This document shows, in pieces, positions 22,401-33,084 of a DNA stretch of 64,000 bases. Position numbers and translations under genes: made by a program. This DNA comes from Halichoerus grypus (Eukaryota > Chordata > Mammalia > Carnivora > Phocidae): positions 12,119,033 to 12,183,032 of the forward strand of contig NC_135717.1 in NCBI RefSeq assembly GCF_964656455.1, read 5' to 3'. The stretch's first letter is position 1; every line of letters starts with the position of its first letter. The notes under the pieces are model-generated. The model ran no database searches and was not told the DNA's origin. It worked only from the letters and a program-made list of their open reading frames with translations.

Positions 22401-23378
22401 CAGAATAGAGTTGGTTCTTGTTTTTATCCAGTATGATGATCTCTGCCTCTTGACAGAATTGTTTAATCCATTCACAATTAATGTTATTACTGCTATCATT
22501 GAGTTTATATCTGCCATTTTACTTTTTGTTCTCTCTATGCCTCATGTCATTTTTGTTCTTCTGTTCTCCTTTCTCTTTTTTTTTTTGCATTAATTTAGCA
22601 TTTTGTAATGTAACATTTAAATGCCTTTTAATGATTCTTTCACTACACAAATTTCTGTTATTTCTTAATGGTTGCTCTATGGCTTCCCACATACATCTTA
22701 ACTTACCAGAATCTACTTCAGAATTATAGTGACTAATCTCAGTGAGACATAAAAATACTACTCCTACATTGCTCTATTCCATCTTCTACATTTTATACTA
22801 TTATTGATACACATATTACATCTATAGACGTTACAAACCCAACAATACATTCCTATAATTATTATGTTACATAGTTTTATGTCTGTTAAAGAAGACGAAA
22901 GAGGAAATAAGAACAAGTATTTATAGAGCTTGTTATAGGAACCTTCTTACTTGCCATTTCTGATTCTCTTCATTTGTTCCTTGTGCATTCAAGATACCAT
23001 CTGGTGTTGTTTCTTATTCTTATACAGCTTTGCTCCCACTTGCCTCCTTTGTGCTGTTATTGTCAAATGTTACATTTTTATATGATATCAACCCAAGAAT
23101 ACAAGTATATATGCATGTATGTGTATAGTTTTACACAATTGCTCTTCAAACCAATTAAGAGAAGAAAGAAAAATATGCATTTATACTGTCTTTTATAATT
23201 ACTTAATTACCTTTATTGGCGTTCTTTCCTTTTTTGTGTAGATTTGAACTACTGCTTGGGGCTACTTGTTTTCAGCCTTGCAGAACTTTCTTTAGTACTT
23301 TCATAAGACAGCTCTGATAACAATAAATTCTTCTGATTTTTGTTTATCTGCAAATATCTTGATTTCACCTTCATTTTT

Positions 23379-23568
23379 TTTTTAAAGATTTTATTTATTT
23401 ATTTGAGAGAGAGAGAATGAGAGAGAGCACATGAGAGGGGGGAGGGTCAGAGGGAGAAGCAGACTCCCTGCCAAGCAGGGAGCCCGATGCAGGACTCGAT
23501 CCAGGGACTCCAGGATCATGACCTGAGCCGAAGGCAGTCGCTTAACCAACTGAGCCACCCAGGCGCCC
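23379..23568 (-). mobile_element. Can-SINE with 13-bp TSD
   Basis: T-rich start, 'aaagattttatttatttatt', ends 'gagccacccaggcgccc'. Target-site duplication 'caccttcattttt' at 23366-23378 and 23569-23581. Nested near the 5' part of the L1. Confidence 0.96.
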
Positions 23569-23775
23569 CACCTTCATTTTTGAAAGATAGTTTTACTGGA
23601 TGTCAGATTCTTGGTTGACAGGCTTTTTTCTTTGAGCACACTGACTGCATCATCCCACTATCTTCTAGACTTCACCGTTTCTGATGAGAAGTCAATTGTT
23701 AATCTCATCCCTTAAACATGAGTAGTTTTCCATTGCTGATTTCAAGATTTTCTCTTTGTCTTTCTCTACCCACAC

Positions 23776-24059
23776 CTAGGGTAGAGCTTCCACCCTATAA
23801 GGGGAGGCTGTGTGGAGAAAGAGAACTCTAGACCCCTCAGTTGCTCTGGCCTGGATTAGAGCTCCTGCAACAGACAGCTGGGGGATGTGAAGGAGGATGA
23901 GAAACCCTGGTGGTCTACCCCTCCTGGGAGATACAAATGCCCTCAACTGGGATAATGTTCTTGGCTGCACCCACCCAGAGTGGAGCTTCGGTCACACTGA
24001 GCTGAGGGATGGGTTGGGAGGCAGGGAGAGGAAGCACATCATGGCTCAAATGCCACAGA
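23776..24059. other. Unassigned GC-richer stretch
   Basis: Sits between L1-like segments and does not itself read as L1. Two imperfectly similar phrases ('cctagggtagagcttcc' and 'cccagagtggagcttcg') occur about 210 bp apart. No gene seen. Confidence 0.4.
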
Positions 24060-24266
24060 CCAACTATTCTTAATGTGATTTTGTATGTTTTCTTGAATAA
24101 ATGTTTTTCCCATTGTTGTATGCCTTTATGACAATTTCCAATGTCTTCCAGTTGTTGTTTTTTAATACTTTTTACTCATAAATGGTTGTTCTGCTGGCTG
24201 AGGGGATCCATGGAGCTCCTCATACTGTCATTCTGGAAGTTGTCTCTGGTATACATTGTTTGGAAG
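24060..24266 (-). mobile_element. Possible further L1 segment
   Basis: The T-rich antisense text 'atgttttcttgaataaatgt' and 'gttgttttttaatacttttt' is compatible with the 5' part of the same or another minus-strand L1. Low information, so tentative. Confidence 0.4.
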
Positions 24267-24279
24267 GTTGCATAATTTT

Positions 24280-24512
24280 GGGGGAGCCTGGGTGGCTCAG
24301 TCGGTTGGCTATCCTACTCTTGGTTTCAGCTGGAGTCATGGTCTCGGGGTTGTGGCATCGAGCCCTGCCGTGGGCTCACGCTGGGCACAGAGTCTGCTTG
24401 TTCCTCTCGCTCCCTCTTTGCCCCTCCCCCACTCACGTGTGCATGCCTGTGCACACACTCTCTCTCTCTAAAATAAATAATAAATAAATAAAACCTTTTA
24501 AAAAAAAAGAAA
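24280..24512 (+). mobile_element. Can-SINE, older subtype, with 13-bp TSD
   Basis: Head 'ggggagcctgggtggctcag', body with 'gtcatggtctcggggttgtg', tail 'aaaataaataataaataaat'. Target-site duplication 'gttgcataatttt' at 24267-24279 and 24513-24525. Confidence 0.94.
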
Positions 24513-24525
24513 GTTGCATAATTTT

Positions 24526-24905
24526 ACATCTTTCTTTTTTGACTTGGCTTAATAATTTTCTATATTATTACAAACTCTTCACAGATAATTCACAACTAAT
24601 TGTTGCACAATAGTCCATCAAATTGGATATACCATACATTAATAAACTTGTTATTTTAGAACAGTTTAGGTTTACAAAAAAATTGGGAAGACAGATTTGC
24701 AATATATGCTGCACTCAATTTTACCTATACTAACATCCTACATTTACTCTACAATTTGCTTTTGATTTGCTTCTCATTTTTCACTCTTTAAGTAATGACA
24801 TGGTGAACATCTTTGTGCACAAATATTCTTTTGTATTTTTGGTTATTTACTTGGTGTAGATTTTTTTCAGAGGCATAATTATGTGGTCAAAGGATTTTAG
24901 ACTGT
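24526..24905 (-). mobile_element. Old L1-like fragment(s)
   Basis: Antisense L1-style phrases: 'agaacagtttaggtttaca', then 'gacatggtgaacatctttgt' and 'gcataattatgtggtcaaa'. Two fragments may be juxtaposed. The family is not assignable by eye. Confidence 0.5.
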
Positions 24906-27450
24906 ATTTGATTCTCTACAATCAAAGTCCCTAACTTGGATCTATTACCAAAATTCTACTCAGCCTCAGAGTTTCCACCTTATATGTTATGATTTCTAGG
25001 TTCATTCAGGTAAAAGGTCATAGCCACTGGCAAGGGATGACTGTGAAGCTAAATGGTTTGCAGGAATTGACTAAAGTCCTAGGTACAATGATCTTGACAC
25101 CCCAGCAGACATGGCCTTACCATGCCAGTCACCCATACTGATCAGCCTAATCATGATTAAATATATAAAAGGGCAGTTAGCCTTTTAAATGTGACCACAA
25201 GATAGACAACCAAACAAAAGTTACTTAAATTTGGTTCTGTGCGGTGGCATGTTGATCTAGACAAGTGGTTCTCGAGTATGATTTCCAGGCCAACAGAATC
25301 ACTGGCCTAGAGAGGTCAGATAGCGAGGCCTGACACCAACATTCAGGTGTAGGAATCAAAACTTTCAAACCTTAAAATCTACCTGCTTAGCTTCACATCT
25401 AGCCCCAAGGGTTGTGTGTGTCTGCTACAAATATTTTGGCTTTCCCCACTTGATAAGATAAAGGACAGAGGAAGGATAGAAGATTAACTTCATGATAACC
25501 ATTTGGGAGTGATCTGATATAGGAAAAAGAGGTAATAAATCACTAATAATATAAAAACCACTCTTTGGTATTCAGGCCAGGCTGACTGTGGCTGGAGGGA
25601 GGTTGCTGGGGCTCAGAACACACAGCAGGCAAGCTCAGCGTTCTCTCTGACCTGGGGTCTCAGTACTACCTGTTCACCTCTGGCTTCAAATAACCCTTAT
25701 TGTACATAGATTTTGGGCTAGAGACAGGCAAATTTGAAGGCTCCTGAGACTTATTTCTTGAACGTGAAGGCTACCTTAGTACCTGAGTAGCCATTGGCCA
25801 ATGGCCCATAATGAGTGACAGTATGACAGCAGGGAACTGGGGTCACACAGCCTAGGAGAGGCATCCTCACAGAGATCATGAATGTTTTTGAGGTTCCACA
25901 GAAAGGCTGCAGCAGGAAGCTTTTCCCCCACCGGCCCCCGTAGTGCTGAGAGATACAAGTGTCATAGTCTCAAAAGCAGAGCTTAGTTTGCATGCCCTGC
26001 GTTCATTAAAAAAATCATATAAGTGCTCAGGAATTTTAAATGCTTATAAATGCTTCATAGTATAAGGGACCAAGCCAAACTCTGGCAGTTGAAGGGTTTC
26101 CCTAGAGTTTATGAGCTCTAACTTCTCCCTCACCCTGGCGCCTTGAGAGCTGGGGTGGGTGGTGGGCTGTGGGGCAGGCTGATGGGGCTGAGGCCAACCA
26201 ACCCACACAGTGACTGCGGAGCCTTGTCCCAGTACTGACTGCCGGAGGTTGGGGAAGGAGTGGGGGAAGGGGGAAATGACAAAATTTGTCATGCCCAGGT
26301 CTAAAGGTAGGAAATTAGAGGCAGAAAGGGCCCTTATCACCTGGGGGAAGACAAGCTCAGCTGGGACCCCAGGGAGGTTTAGTCCCCCTCTCTGGATAAA
26401 GTAGGGCTCGCTGTCTGATCTACAACCGCGGGGTGAGGAGGGAAGAATGTGGGTCTCTAGAAGACCTCAAGTATGGGAACGCCACTCCTTGAATGTGCAA
26501 AGTGGAAAAGTTTGTCTAAAATGCCCAGCTCCCACTCCTGCCAGAACTTGATAATTATAAGGAACTATCCAAAAAAGAGGAAAAAGCACCTGCCTTTCTT
26601 ACTGCAATCCCAAATGCTTACCAGATCTTACCAACTTGGGGTACAAATGATATTTCATCAGTAGGTAATCCCAACTGTATCTAGTGCCAAATCCCACCTG
26701 CATTGTTAGACTTCTGACCCTGTTGGCATTCCTCTCCCCATTATGATCCCCCAGGAGTGCTCAGAAGGTCTTCCAGGTGCTCCTGAGGGAGACTGGCCCA
26801 GTGCCTGAGCCCTACTCCAAACCGTGACCTCAGCCTTCCCCTCGGGCCAAGAACCCTGGCAGGCTGCACATGGCCACCCACAAAGAAAACTGTTCTGGGA
26901 CACCCTGTTACTCTACCATGAGGAGCAAATAGCTCTTTGTTACTTGTCTTGCTTGGTCTGGGGACTGGGAGAAATTAAGATATCCACGCAAACGAGCAAT
27001 CTGGAGTTCAGAGACCAGACAGGTCAGTATGTACCGCGTTTTTATGGACACAAATATGTACTGTACAAACTGGCATTCCTAATAATTGCCGCTGATAAAT
27101 AAGAGTATGCTAGAGTGCTCTGTGGTTTCAACATAGCTTTAAAATTAAGACACGTCATACAACCTGCACGTGCAATTTTTCAGTTTTTTCCCTTAGAGTT
27201 AATCTTCTCAGATTGTCAGAGATGATAATGATTATTGTTCACTTGGGTAGCTCTGGAGAAGATTGCAGAAGGAAACAGACTAACGACCACATTAGCCCTT
27301 TACGCTGGGTTCGGGGAGCAGTACCTGTGGCCGGAGGCCAGGGGGCTGGGCGATTATTGTGGAGGAACTGTTTTGGAGAACCTTGTCCACATTCCTAGGA
27401 AGAGAAAATTTCATCCAAGAGATCGAGCTATTTAAAAATATACATATTTT
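24906..27450. other. Unassigned 2.5-kb stretch
   Basis: No coding exon or recognised repeat. The flank 'agtggttctc' at about 25266 recalls a hAT terminus but the rest does not follow. Frames of up to about 98 codons occur on both strands without domains. Confidence 0.45.
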
Positions 27451-27648
27451 GGGGCACCTGGGTGGCACTGTGGGTTGAGCACCTGACTCTTGGTTTCGGC
27501 TCAAGTCATGATCTCGGGGTCCTGGGATTGAGCCCCGTGATGGGCTCCATGCTCAGTGTGGAGTCTGCTTGGGATTCTCTCTCCCTCTCCCTCTGCTCCT
27601 CCCTCTCTCTCACACACACACAAAATAAATAAATAAATCTTTAAAAAA
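27451..27648 (+). mobile_element. Can-SINE, older subtype
   Basis: Head 'ggggcacctgggtggcactg', 'catgatctcggggtcctggg', tail 'caaaataaataaataaatct'. The insertion site is AT-rich ('aaaatatacatatttt' against 'aaaatatatctatatatttt'), so the duplication is ambiguous. Confidence 0.93.
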
Positions 27649-27954
27649 TATATCTATATATTTTTTGCTTGTTAAAACTTTATTGAAGTGCTTTTGGCTC
27701 AAAAAGGAATGCATAGTTGTTTTAAAAAATCAAGTAATCCAGCGGCAATCCCACCATTTCGTGTTTTGCCATTTTTCCGACATTTATTTAAACACACGTT
27801 AAGCATATTCACATACATAGGCGTTGTTCCCCCACAGCGCCGGCCTAATCATTAGATACTGATAGGTATGTCTCTGGTGCCAGGAAAACAATACAGTAGG
27901 TTCAGAGTTGTAATAAATAGCCAGAGCTGTCCTGTCAAAAGATATCTACCGCGT

Positions 27955-28075
27955 GACAGGCACTATTCTCAGCTCCTTAGCTGTCACCTCTTTTATATTT
28001 TATAGCAAACTTACAAGATAGCTCTTATCATTCCCATTTTACAAGTGGGAACATGGAGGCTTAGAGCAGTGAAGC
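27955..28075 (-). mobile_element. MIR, 3' half (split element)
   Basis: Antisense MIR: 'gtgacaggcactattctcag', 'atcattcccattttacaagt', 'acatggaggcttagagcag'. The rest of the same MIR appears to resume at 28215 after an L2 piece. Confidence 0.75.
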
Positions 28076-28077
28076 AT

Positions 28078-28205
28078 GACCGTGGGGTCTGTGAGGACGG
28101 AAACCCTGATTTTTGTGTTCACCACAGTATCCCGGCACCCAACACAGTGGCTGACAGGGAGCAGAACTCCATACATAGATTTTGGCTACACTAGAGTTGT
28201 ATGGG
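28078..28205 (+). mobile_element. L2 3'-end fragment inside a MIR
   Basis: Sense L2 terminus: 'tctgtgaggacggaaaccct', 'tgttcaccacagtatcccgg', 'cacccaacacagtggctgac'. Resembles the 'gagggcagggactttgtct' to 'cagtgcctggcacatag' ending of L2. Confidence 0.6.
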
Positions 28206-28214
28206 TTCGTGTGG

Positions 28215-28262
28215 ACAGCCAGCAGGAGTAGGGTTTGAACCCAGGTGGGCCTGCCGTCCGCG
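28215..28262 (-). mobile_element. MIR, 5' portion (continuation)
   Basis: 'agtagggtttgaacccaggt' is the antisense tRNA-derived box-B part of MIR, the piece expected to follow 27955-28075. Confidence 0.6.
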
Positions 28263-28347
28263 ACCACATTACATCGACAGCCTGGAGGTCGTGGCACTGG
28301 GGAGAGTCTCCGCTTAGCGCACAGGAATCACGGCGAAGCTCCCCTTC

Positions 28348-28547
28348 TTTTTTTTTTTTTAAGGTTTTATTTTATTTATTTGACAGAGAGAGAGAGCAAG
28401 AGCAGGAACACAAGCAGGGGGAGTGGGAGAGGGAGAAGCAGGCTTCCCACCCAGCAGGAAGCCCGATGCGGAACTCGATCCCAGGATCCCGGGATCATGA
28501 CCTGAGCCGAAGGCAGACGCCCAATGACTGAGCCACCCAGGTGCCCC
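28348..28547 (-). mobile_element. Can-SINE, young type
   Basis: T run, 'aaggttttattttatttatt', ends 'gagccacccaggtgcccc'. Near-match flanks 'gctccccttct' and 'gctccccattct'. Confidence 0.95.
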
Positions 28548-28814
28548 AACGCTCCCCATTCTGAGCCTGCCCAGACTCAGGGCAGGTGCATCTACCAGGC
28601 GTGGCAAGTAGAACTTCACCTCTGGTAGAATTCCTTCCCCGGGGTCCTGCCCACGGTTGTATTCCATCTAACGTCTCCGGGAAAATGACTCTTGGTGTTT
28701 GCGATGTCTACAAAGACGGACAAATAGCAAAGCTTTTTGGAGACTGGCCAAGGGTTGGGGCTCCTAAATGAATAGATGAGCATGCTCTGGACACCCATGG
28801 GCTCTCAGGCACGT
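28548..28814. other. Unassigned short stretch
   Basis: No gene or repeat recognised between the SINE and the next MIR-like segment. Confidence 0.45.
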
Positions 28815-28935
28815 TCACCAGAGTATCTCAGTTTACCCCCCTGAATGGCAGGGTGATGTTGCCGATGAAGACACTGAGGCTCGGTGAGGTACAGTGACTG
28901 TCCCCAGCTCTCAGGGGCCAAGCCCACATGGTCTC
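28815..28935 (-). mobile_element. MIR fragment
   Basis: 'gatgaagacactgaggctcg' followed by 'tacagtgactgtccccagct' is the antisense MIR core. Diverged. Confidence 0.6.
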
Positions 28936-28951
28936 CCTGCCAGTGCAGCAA

Positions 28952-28974
28952 CCCCCCCCCCCCCCGCCCCCGCA
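28952..28974 (+). repeat. Poly(C) tract
   Basis: An uninterrupted run of about 14-15 C, one G, then five more C. G-rich on the opposite strand; prone to length variation and sequencing error. Confidence 0.95.
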
Positions 28975-29850
28975 ACAGTCGGCAGCTAGGAACTGCCTTC
29001 GTACGTATTTCCCTGAAGAGCTCAAGGCTGCAGTCTGTGAGCTCACAAGGGTGTGCTGGGTCCATTTGCTCTGCTGTTAACTCCAGCCACTGCCCATCTA
29101 GATCCCAACAGCTAGAAGCTAAAATAGCATAAGAAGAAATTAAAGACGCATACATGAGCCATTTTTCCACTACGATGTTGCAAACAATGCTCCCAGGAAC
29201 ATGTCTGGTTTTATTTTTATTTGTTTTGGTTTGGGTGGCAAAAGCTTTGGAGAAAACAAAGAAACCATAAGACTGAAGTTAAATGGACCAACTGAAATGC
29301 AGAGAGAAGAATGGGGCGGGCTGAGTACGAGGGACAGCCGGCTTCCTGGAAGGAGCAGGGTGGAGAAGAAGAGCTTTGTGATTTAGGGCAAGAGGCGGAG
29401 GCAACCTAGCTGGCATCCCGGTGGAGAAAGAGACAAAAGCAACATCCAAGTGGCCCCACGGGATGAGGGACTCGAGGCTGCACGACCCAGAAGAATGGCG
29501 AAAGGCCCAAACAGGAGCGACATCACAAACAGGCAAGGCCAGCAGCGTGGGATGTGAGAATGCTTTCTAGCAATGCAAGGGGGCTCTCTGGAAACTGGAG
29601 TCTTGGGTGCAGGGCCGGACTCCTGGAGTCTGGGCAGTGAGGTGATCCTGCACCTGCCTGGGAGGCTTGCTAGGAAGGTAGCCTTTCCTGAGCATGCCAG
29701 ACAGCCGCTCGTTTACTCTTGTCCTGTCAGCTTACACCCAGCTTGTAGCTGCAGGTTGAGAACGCTGGCGAAGAAGGGAAGGCACACTATTATCATTCTG
29801 TTTTTCACAATTGCATACGTTGCCGCAAACTCACTCATTTAAAAAAAGAC
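28975..29850. other. Unassigned stretch, no gene supported
   Basis: Mixed sequence without a recognised repeat. Frames of 61-121 codons on both strands overlap one another and have no domains. Confidence 0.45.
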
Positions 29851-29853
29851 CAG

Positions 29854-29990
29854 AGGTTCCTGGGTGGCTCCATCGGTTAAGCGTCTGCCTTCGGCTCAGG
29901 TCATGATCTCAGGGTCCTGGGATCGAGCCCCGCATCGGGCTCCCTGCTCCACGGGAAGCCTGCTTCTCCCTCTCCCACTCCCCCCACCCC
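29854..29990 (+). mobile_element. Can-SINE lacking its 3' tail
   Basis: Good head ('ggttcctgggtggctccatc') and box B-like 'gatcgagccccgcatcgggc', but after 'ctccctctcccactcccc' the sequence passes into a C-rich stretch and no 'aaataaataaa' tail follows. Probably a later deletion. Confidence 0.9.
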
Positions 29991-30256
29991 TGCCCGCCCC
30001 TCCGCAGCACACACCCGCACAGCCCCACCTGACCCATCGGCCCCTTGGGCTTACATTTTCTTGGCTCCCTGCAGTAGGCCTTGCCCGAATTCAGTGAAAC
30101 CCAGCAGTCCCAAGGATGTTGCTGTGCCGTCCCTCCCCTCAGCAGCTTGTTAATTCCAAAGAGGAGGATTGCATTTGAAAACAAGTACTGCCTTTATCTT
30201 ATTGTGATGCTGTTCTCTGATTCTCCTGCCCCTGCTTTGAATAATCAGTATTTGGC

Positions 30257-30276
30257 GGGGGGGGGGGGGGGGGGGG
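30257..30276 (+). repeat. Poly(G) tract
   Basis: About 20 uninterrupted G, followed by 'cgagagaaaaaaagaaagaa'. G-quadruplex capable; likely length-variable. Longest G run in the window. Confidence 0.97.
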
Positions 30277-30289
30277 CGAGAGAAAAAAA

Positions 30290-31014
30290 GAAAGAAAGAA
30301 ACGGTTAACCTCTCCATTGGCCTTCAGCGTGGGGGCTCCAATGAGCTGTCACAAACAGCGTTCCGTAACAAATGAGATTATACCTCTCTTCATTATCCAC
30401 CCTTTTCAGCGCATACAGTAGCAGTGCTGAGACCTTCAGGGATCCCATCATCCAAATCCCCAGTTAGAGATGTTTAAATTCAAAAATCCACACTCGGTTG
30501 CACCTGTTCCTTCCTGGCTGCCGTGGTGAATTTGGGGTTTACACAGAACCCCTTGAAAATTTATTTTAAAGTACATGGAGGCTTGTTTTGCGATGGAAAA
30601 GTTATTTCAACATGCATCCGAGACGGCAAGGCCCCAAATGGAGTGTAAATGCAACAGGATCCCAACTGGAGATTTCCGTTTTAGCCCAGCGCGTTCAAAG
30701 CAATAATCTACATTGTGCCCAGCCAAGTGGTGAGTGACTACGTTAGGAAGATTAACGGATTATTTTTTTTAATCCACTGGAACTGAAGCCACAGCCCCTC
30801 TATCAGGAACATTAATAACTATAATGGACTGAATTCGCATACCTCTTTTCTTCAAGATTCTCAAAATGGTTTTTGCCAAATGTAACTTACCAAATCGCAG
30901 ATTAATTCAAAGAGGTCAACGGGACCAACGCCTTATTGAAAGAAGAAGTTTGAGGCCCCGGGGAATTTCGATGACCTGGTGCACGTCTTGCCTCCACTGC
31001 CGAACCCCCTTGCT
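30290..31014. other. Non-coding stretch containing the candidate element
   Basis: No gene supported. A 117-codon plus frame at 30866-31219 runs into the hAT-like fragment, arguing against a real coding region. Confidence 0.45.
30480..30860. promoter_or_regulatory. Candidate conserved non-coding element
   Basis: Repeat-free block between repeat-rich flanks, with several intact CpGs and AT-rich homeodomain/SOX-like words ('aacattaataactataatg', 'ctacattgtgcc'). No open frame of note. Unusual 'clean' texture is all I can see; conservation itself cannot be tested here. Confidence 0.35.
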
Positions 31015-31120
31015 ACTCGAAGCGGCTGCACGGGCTTGTCAGAAAAGCAGATTCTCGGGCTCCACCCCAGACCCGCTGAATCGGAATCTGCATTTTAACA
31101 AGAGCCCTCAGTCCCAGGAG
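31015..31120 (-). mobile_element. hAT-Charlie-type MITE fragment
   Basis: 'agattctcgggctccacccc', 'agacccgctgaatcggaatc', 'tgcattttaacaagagccc' match the interior of a common hAT-Charlie MITE as I remember it. The exact family (MER20/MER3/MER58-like) is not settled. Confidence 0.6.
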
Positions 31121-31802
31121 CCCCCCTGCTTTACAACTGTCACTGACCACAGCGCTGTGATCTTTGCCCTTGACATCAGACCATTTTCTGGACATGCCCA
31201 AGGAAGTCCAATAAAATAAGTACAATAATCGTGTGGCAAGGACATTCTTTACCGAAAGAAAAGTGTTACAGTGGCATCTGATCATAGCAATGGAAAGAAA
31301 AGATCAGAAGAGGATCCTTGTGGAATTTTTACGGAGAACTTCCGCTGGGCACCTTGGGAAAATGGGGTCCCTGCCCTGAACAAGCTTATAATCAGGTAGG
31401 AGAGAGAAATCTAGAGCCCCCGGAGCAAAAACAGGCCATTAACTTCTAAATCAGGGCGTAGAGTTCAGAGAGAATTTCCAGTGGGTCACCCCTAATGTAT
31501 CCTCCTTTCTGTTGCCAAGGAGCAATTTCTACACTGCAATTTTGACTGACTCATGTTTCAGTCATCCACCATTGCCTGCAGGGTGAAGGGCAACGTCCCC
31601 TGAGCAGTTGCTGGAGCCCTTCTTCAGCCTCGGCACCCTCCTTTCCATCACCCCTTTTCACGCCCCTCTGCCCCAGAAACACTAAACTGCTTGCAGTTAG
31701 TTCCCTCGTCTGCCGTGCCTTCGTTCATCCTGGGACCTTCGCAAGAGGCTTCTCCCCTGAATGCATTCTCCCTTCCGCATCCCCTTATGGCTAATCTTTT
31801 CT
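31121..31802. other. Unassigned stretch, no gene supported
   Basis: Mixed sequence with no recognised repeat or exon. CT-rich from about 31600 to 31760. Confidence 0.45.
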
Positions 31803-31814
31803 CATCCTTATGGT

Positions 31815-31987
31815 CTTTTTTTTAAAGATTTTATTTATTTATTTGAGGGGGGTGAGGAGCAGAGGGAGAGGGAGAAGCAGACTCCCCGCTGAGCAGGCAG
31901 CCCAGTGCAGGGCGCGATCCCAGGACCCTGAGATCATGACCTGAGCAGAAGGCAGATGCTTAACCTGCTGAGCCCACCCAGGTGCCC
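31815..31987 (-). mobile_element. Can-SINE with 12-bp TSD, shortened body
   Basis: T-rich start 'ttaaagattttatttattta' and end 'cccacccaggtgcccc'. Exact duplication 'catccttatggt' at 31803-31814 and 31988-31999. The GA-rich body is shorter than in neighbours. Confidence 0.95.
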
Positions 31988-32073
31988 CATCCTTATGGTT
32001 TTTGATGACCTGCCCTAGGAAACATCCTCCAAAATTTGGTTACGTCCCGCTCCTCTGTGCTCACATTATGCCC

Positions 32074-32449
32074 TGAGTTACAGACTAAATGTTTGTGCTC
32101 TCTCAAAATTCCTTTGTTGAAGCTCTAACCCCGGATGTGATGATGTGATGGTATTTGGAGGTGGGGCCTTTGGGAAGGAATTAAGTCTAGATGAGGTCAT
32201 GAGGCCTCAGGATGGGGTCCATACCTTTTTAAAAAGAGAAAGAGACACCAGAGCTCACTCTCTACACTGTGAGGACACACAGCAAGAAGGCAGCTCCCTG
32301 CAAGCCTGCAGGGGGCCTCTCACCATTAACCAAATCTGCTGGCCCCTTGATCTTGGACTACCTAGCCTCCAGAACTGTGGGGAGTAAACTTCTGCTGTTC
32401 AAGCCACCCTGTCTCTGGTATTTTGTTGAAGCAGCCTGATCAAGACTTA
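32074..32449 (+). mobile_element. ERVL-MaLR solo LTR (MST/MLT1 type)
   Basis: 'cagactaaatgtttgtgctc', 'ggtatttggaggtggggcct', 'gaggacacacagcaagaagg', 'cttgatcttggactacc', 'gtattttgttgaagcagcct'. All in the order of a MaLR LTR. No internal region adjacent. Confidence 0.9.
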
Positions 32450-32469
32450 GCCACCCGGTGTTCACCGCT

Positions 32470-32640
32470 TATCATGGCTGGCTGATTTTTACTCATCCGT
32501 CTTCCCACAAATGGCAGGCTCCTTGAGGGTGGGGAACATGTCTCTCACTCAATATTCCAGAACACTGGTCTCCGCTCATAAAACACACTCCATAAATGCT
32601 TGCTGAATGGAAAAAAAGAGTGTGCGAATAAATTTGTGCT
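32470..32640 (+). mobile_element. L2 3'-end fragment
   Basis: 'caggctccttgagggtgggg' then 'ccataaatgcttgctgaatg' is the standard L2 terminus in sense orientation. 5'-truncated. Confidence 0.7.
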
Positions 32641-32692
32641 TGCAGGAGGTAGAATTTGATCTGGGCCCTGAAAGATTTTAAAAGCTATGGAG

Positions 32693-32915
32693 GGGCAGGG
32701 CGACTGGGTGGCTCAGTCGGTTGAGCGTCCACCTCTTGGTTTCTGCTCAGGTCATGATCTCAGGGTCGTGAGATCGAGCCCCATGTCGGGCTCTGCACCG
32801 AGTGTGGAACCTGCTTGAGGTTCTGTCTTTCCCTCTCCCTCTGCCCCTGCCCCCTGCTCACGCACATGTGCTCACTCTCTCTCTCTAATAAATAAATAAA
32901 TTAATTAATTAAATA
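32693..32915 (+). mobile_element. Can-SINE, older subtype
   Basis: Head 'gggcgactgggtggctcagt', middle 'tcatgatctcagggtcgtga', long tail 'taataaataaataaattaat'. Flanking duplication 'aaagctatggag' / 'aaaggctatggag'. Confidence 0.94.
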
Positions 32916-33084
32916 AAGGCTATGGAGAGGAGGAAAGACGTGAGCGTAGGCACAGAAACAAAGATGGTGGTGAGTGCGTGAGTGTGTGGGGGGAATACAG
33001 GAAGTGAGGATAGGAAGGATTTGTCCAAGACAGGGAGGAGAGAACATAGGATTTGAGGTTAAGCAAAGGAAGTTGATTTTTTAT

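Larger units (their letters stand above)
17320..23775 (-). mobile_element. Long decayed L1, minus strand, pierced by nine SINEs
   Basis: Continuous antisense L1 text: 'taccatgaataatgctactc' near the left (3') end, 'cccttgcatttccatatgaa' and 'attcctaagcattttattct' in the ORF2 region, 'gggtattgaagtccccaatg' near 21890, 'caaatatcttgatttcacct' and 'actggatgtcagattcttgg' toward the right (5') part. About 4.7 kb of L1 once the nested SINEs are removed. All frames are broken (none above 119 codons), so it is a fossil. No intact endonuclease or reverse transcriptase remains. Confidence 0.9.

Noticed and set aside
18304..23568. CRISPR-like array from regularly recurring 200-bp units
   Set aside because: The units are dispersed SINEs of both orientations and unequal spacing in a mammalian genome, not short direct repeats with spacers.
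17320..23775. Possible active L1
   Set aside because: All frames are short, the element is heavily diverged and interrupted by nine SINEs.
25266..25375. hAT-type terminus 'agtggttctc'
   Set aside because: Only the first ten bases agree; the expected interior and opposite terminus do not follow.
28952..30276. Functional G-quadruplex promoter pair
   Set aside because: Homopolymer runs without a gene, CpG island or transcription start nearby; noted only as simple repeats.
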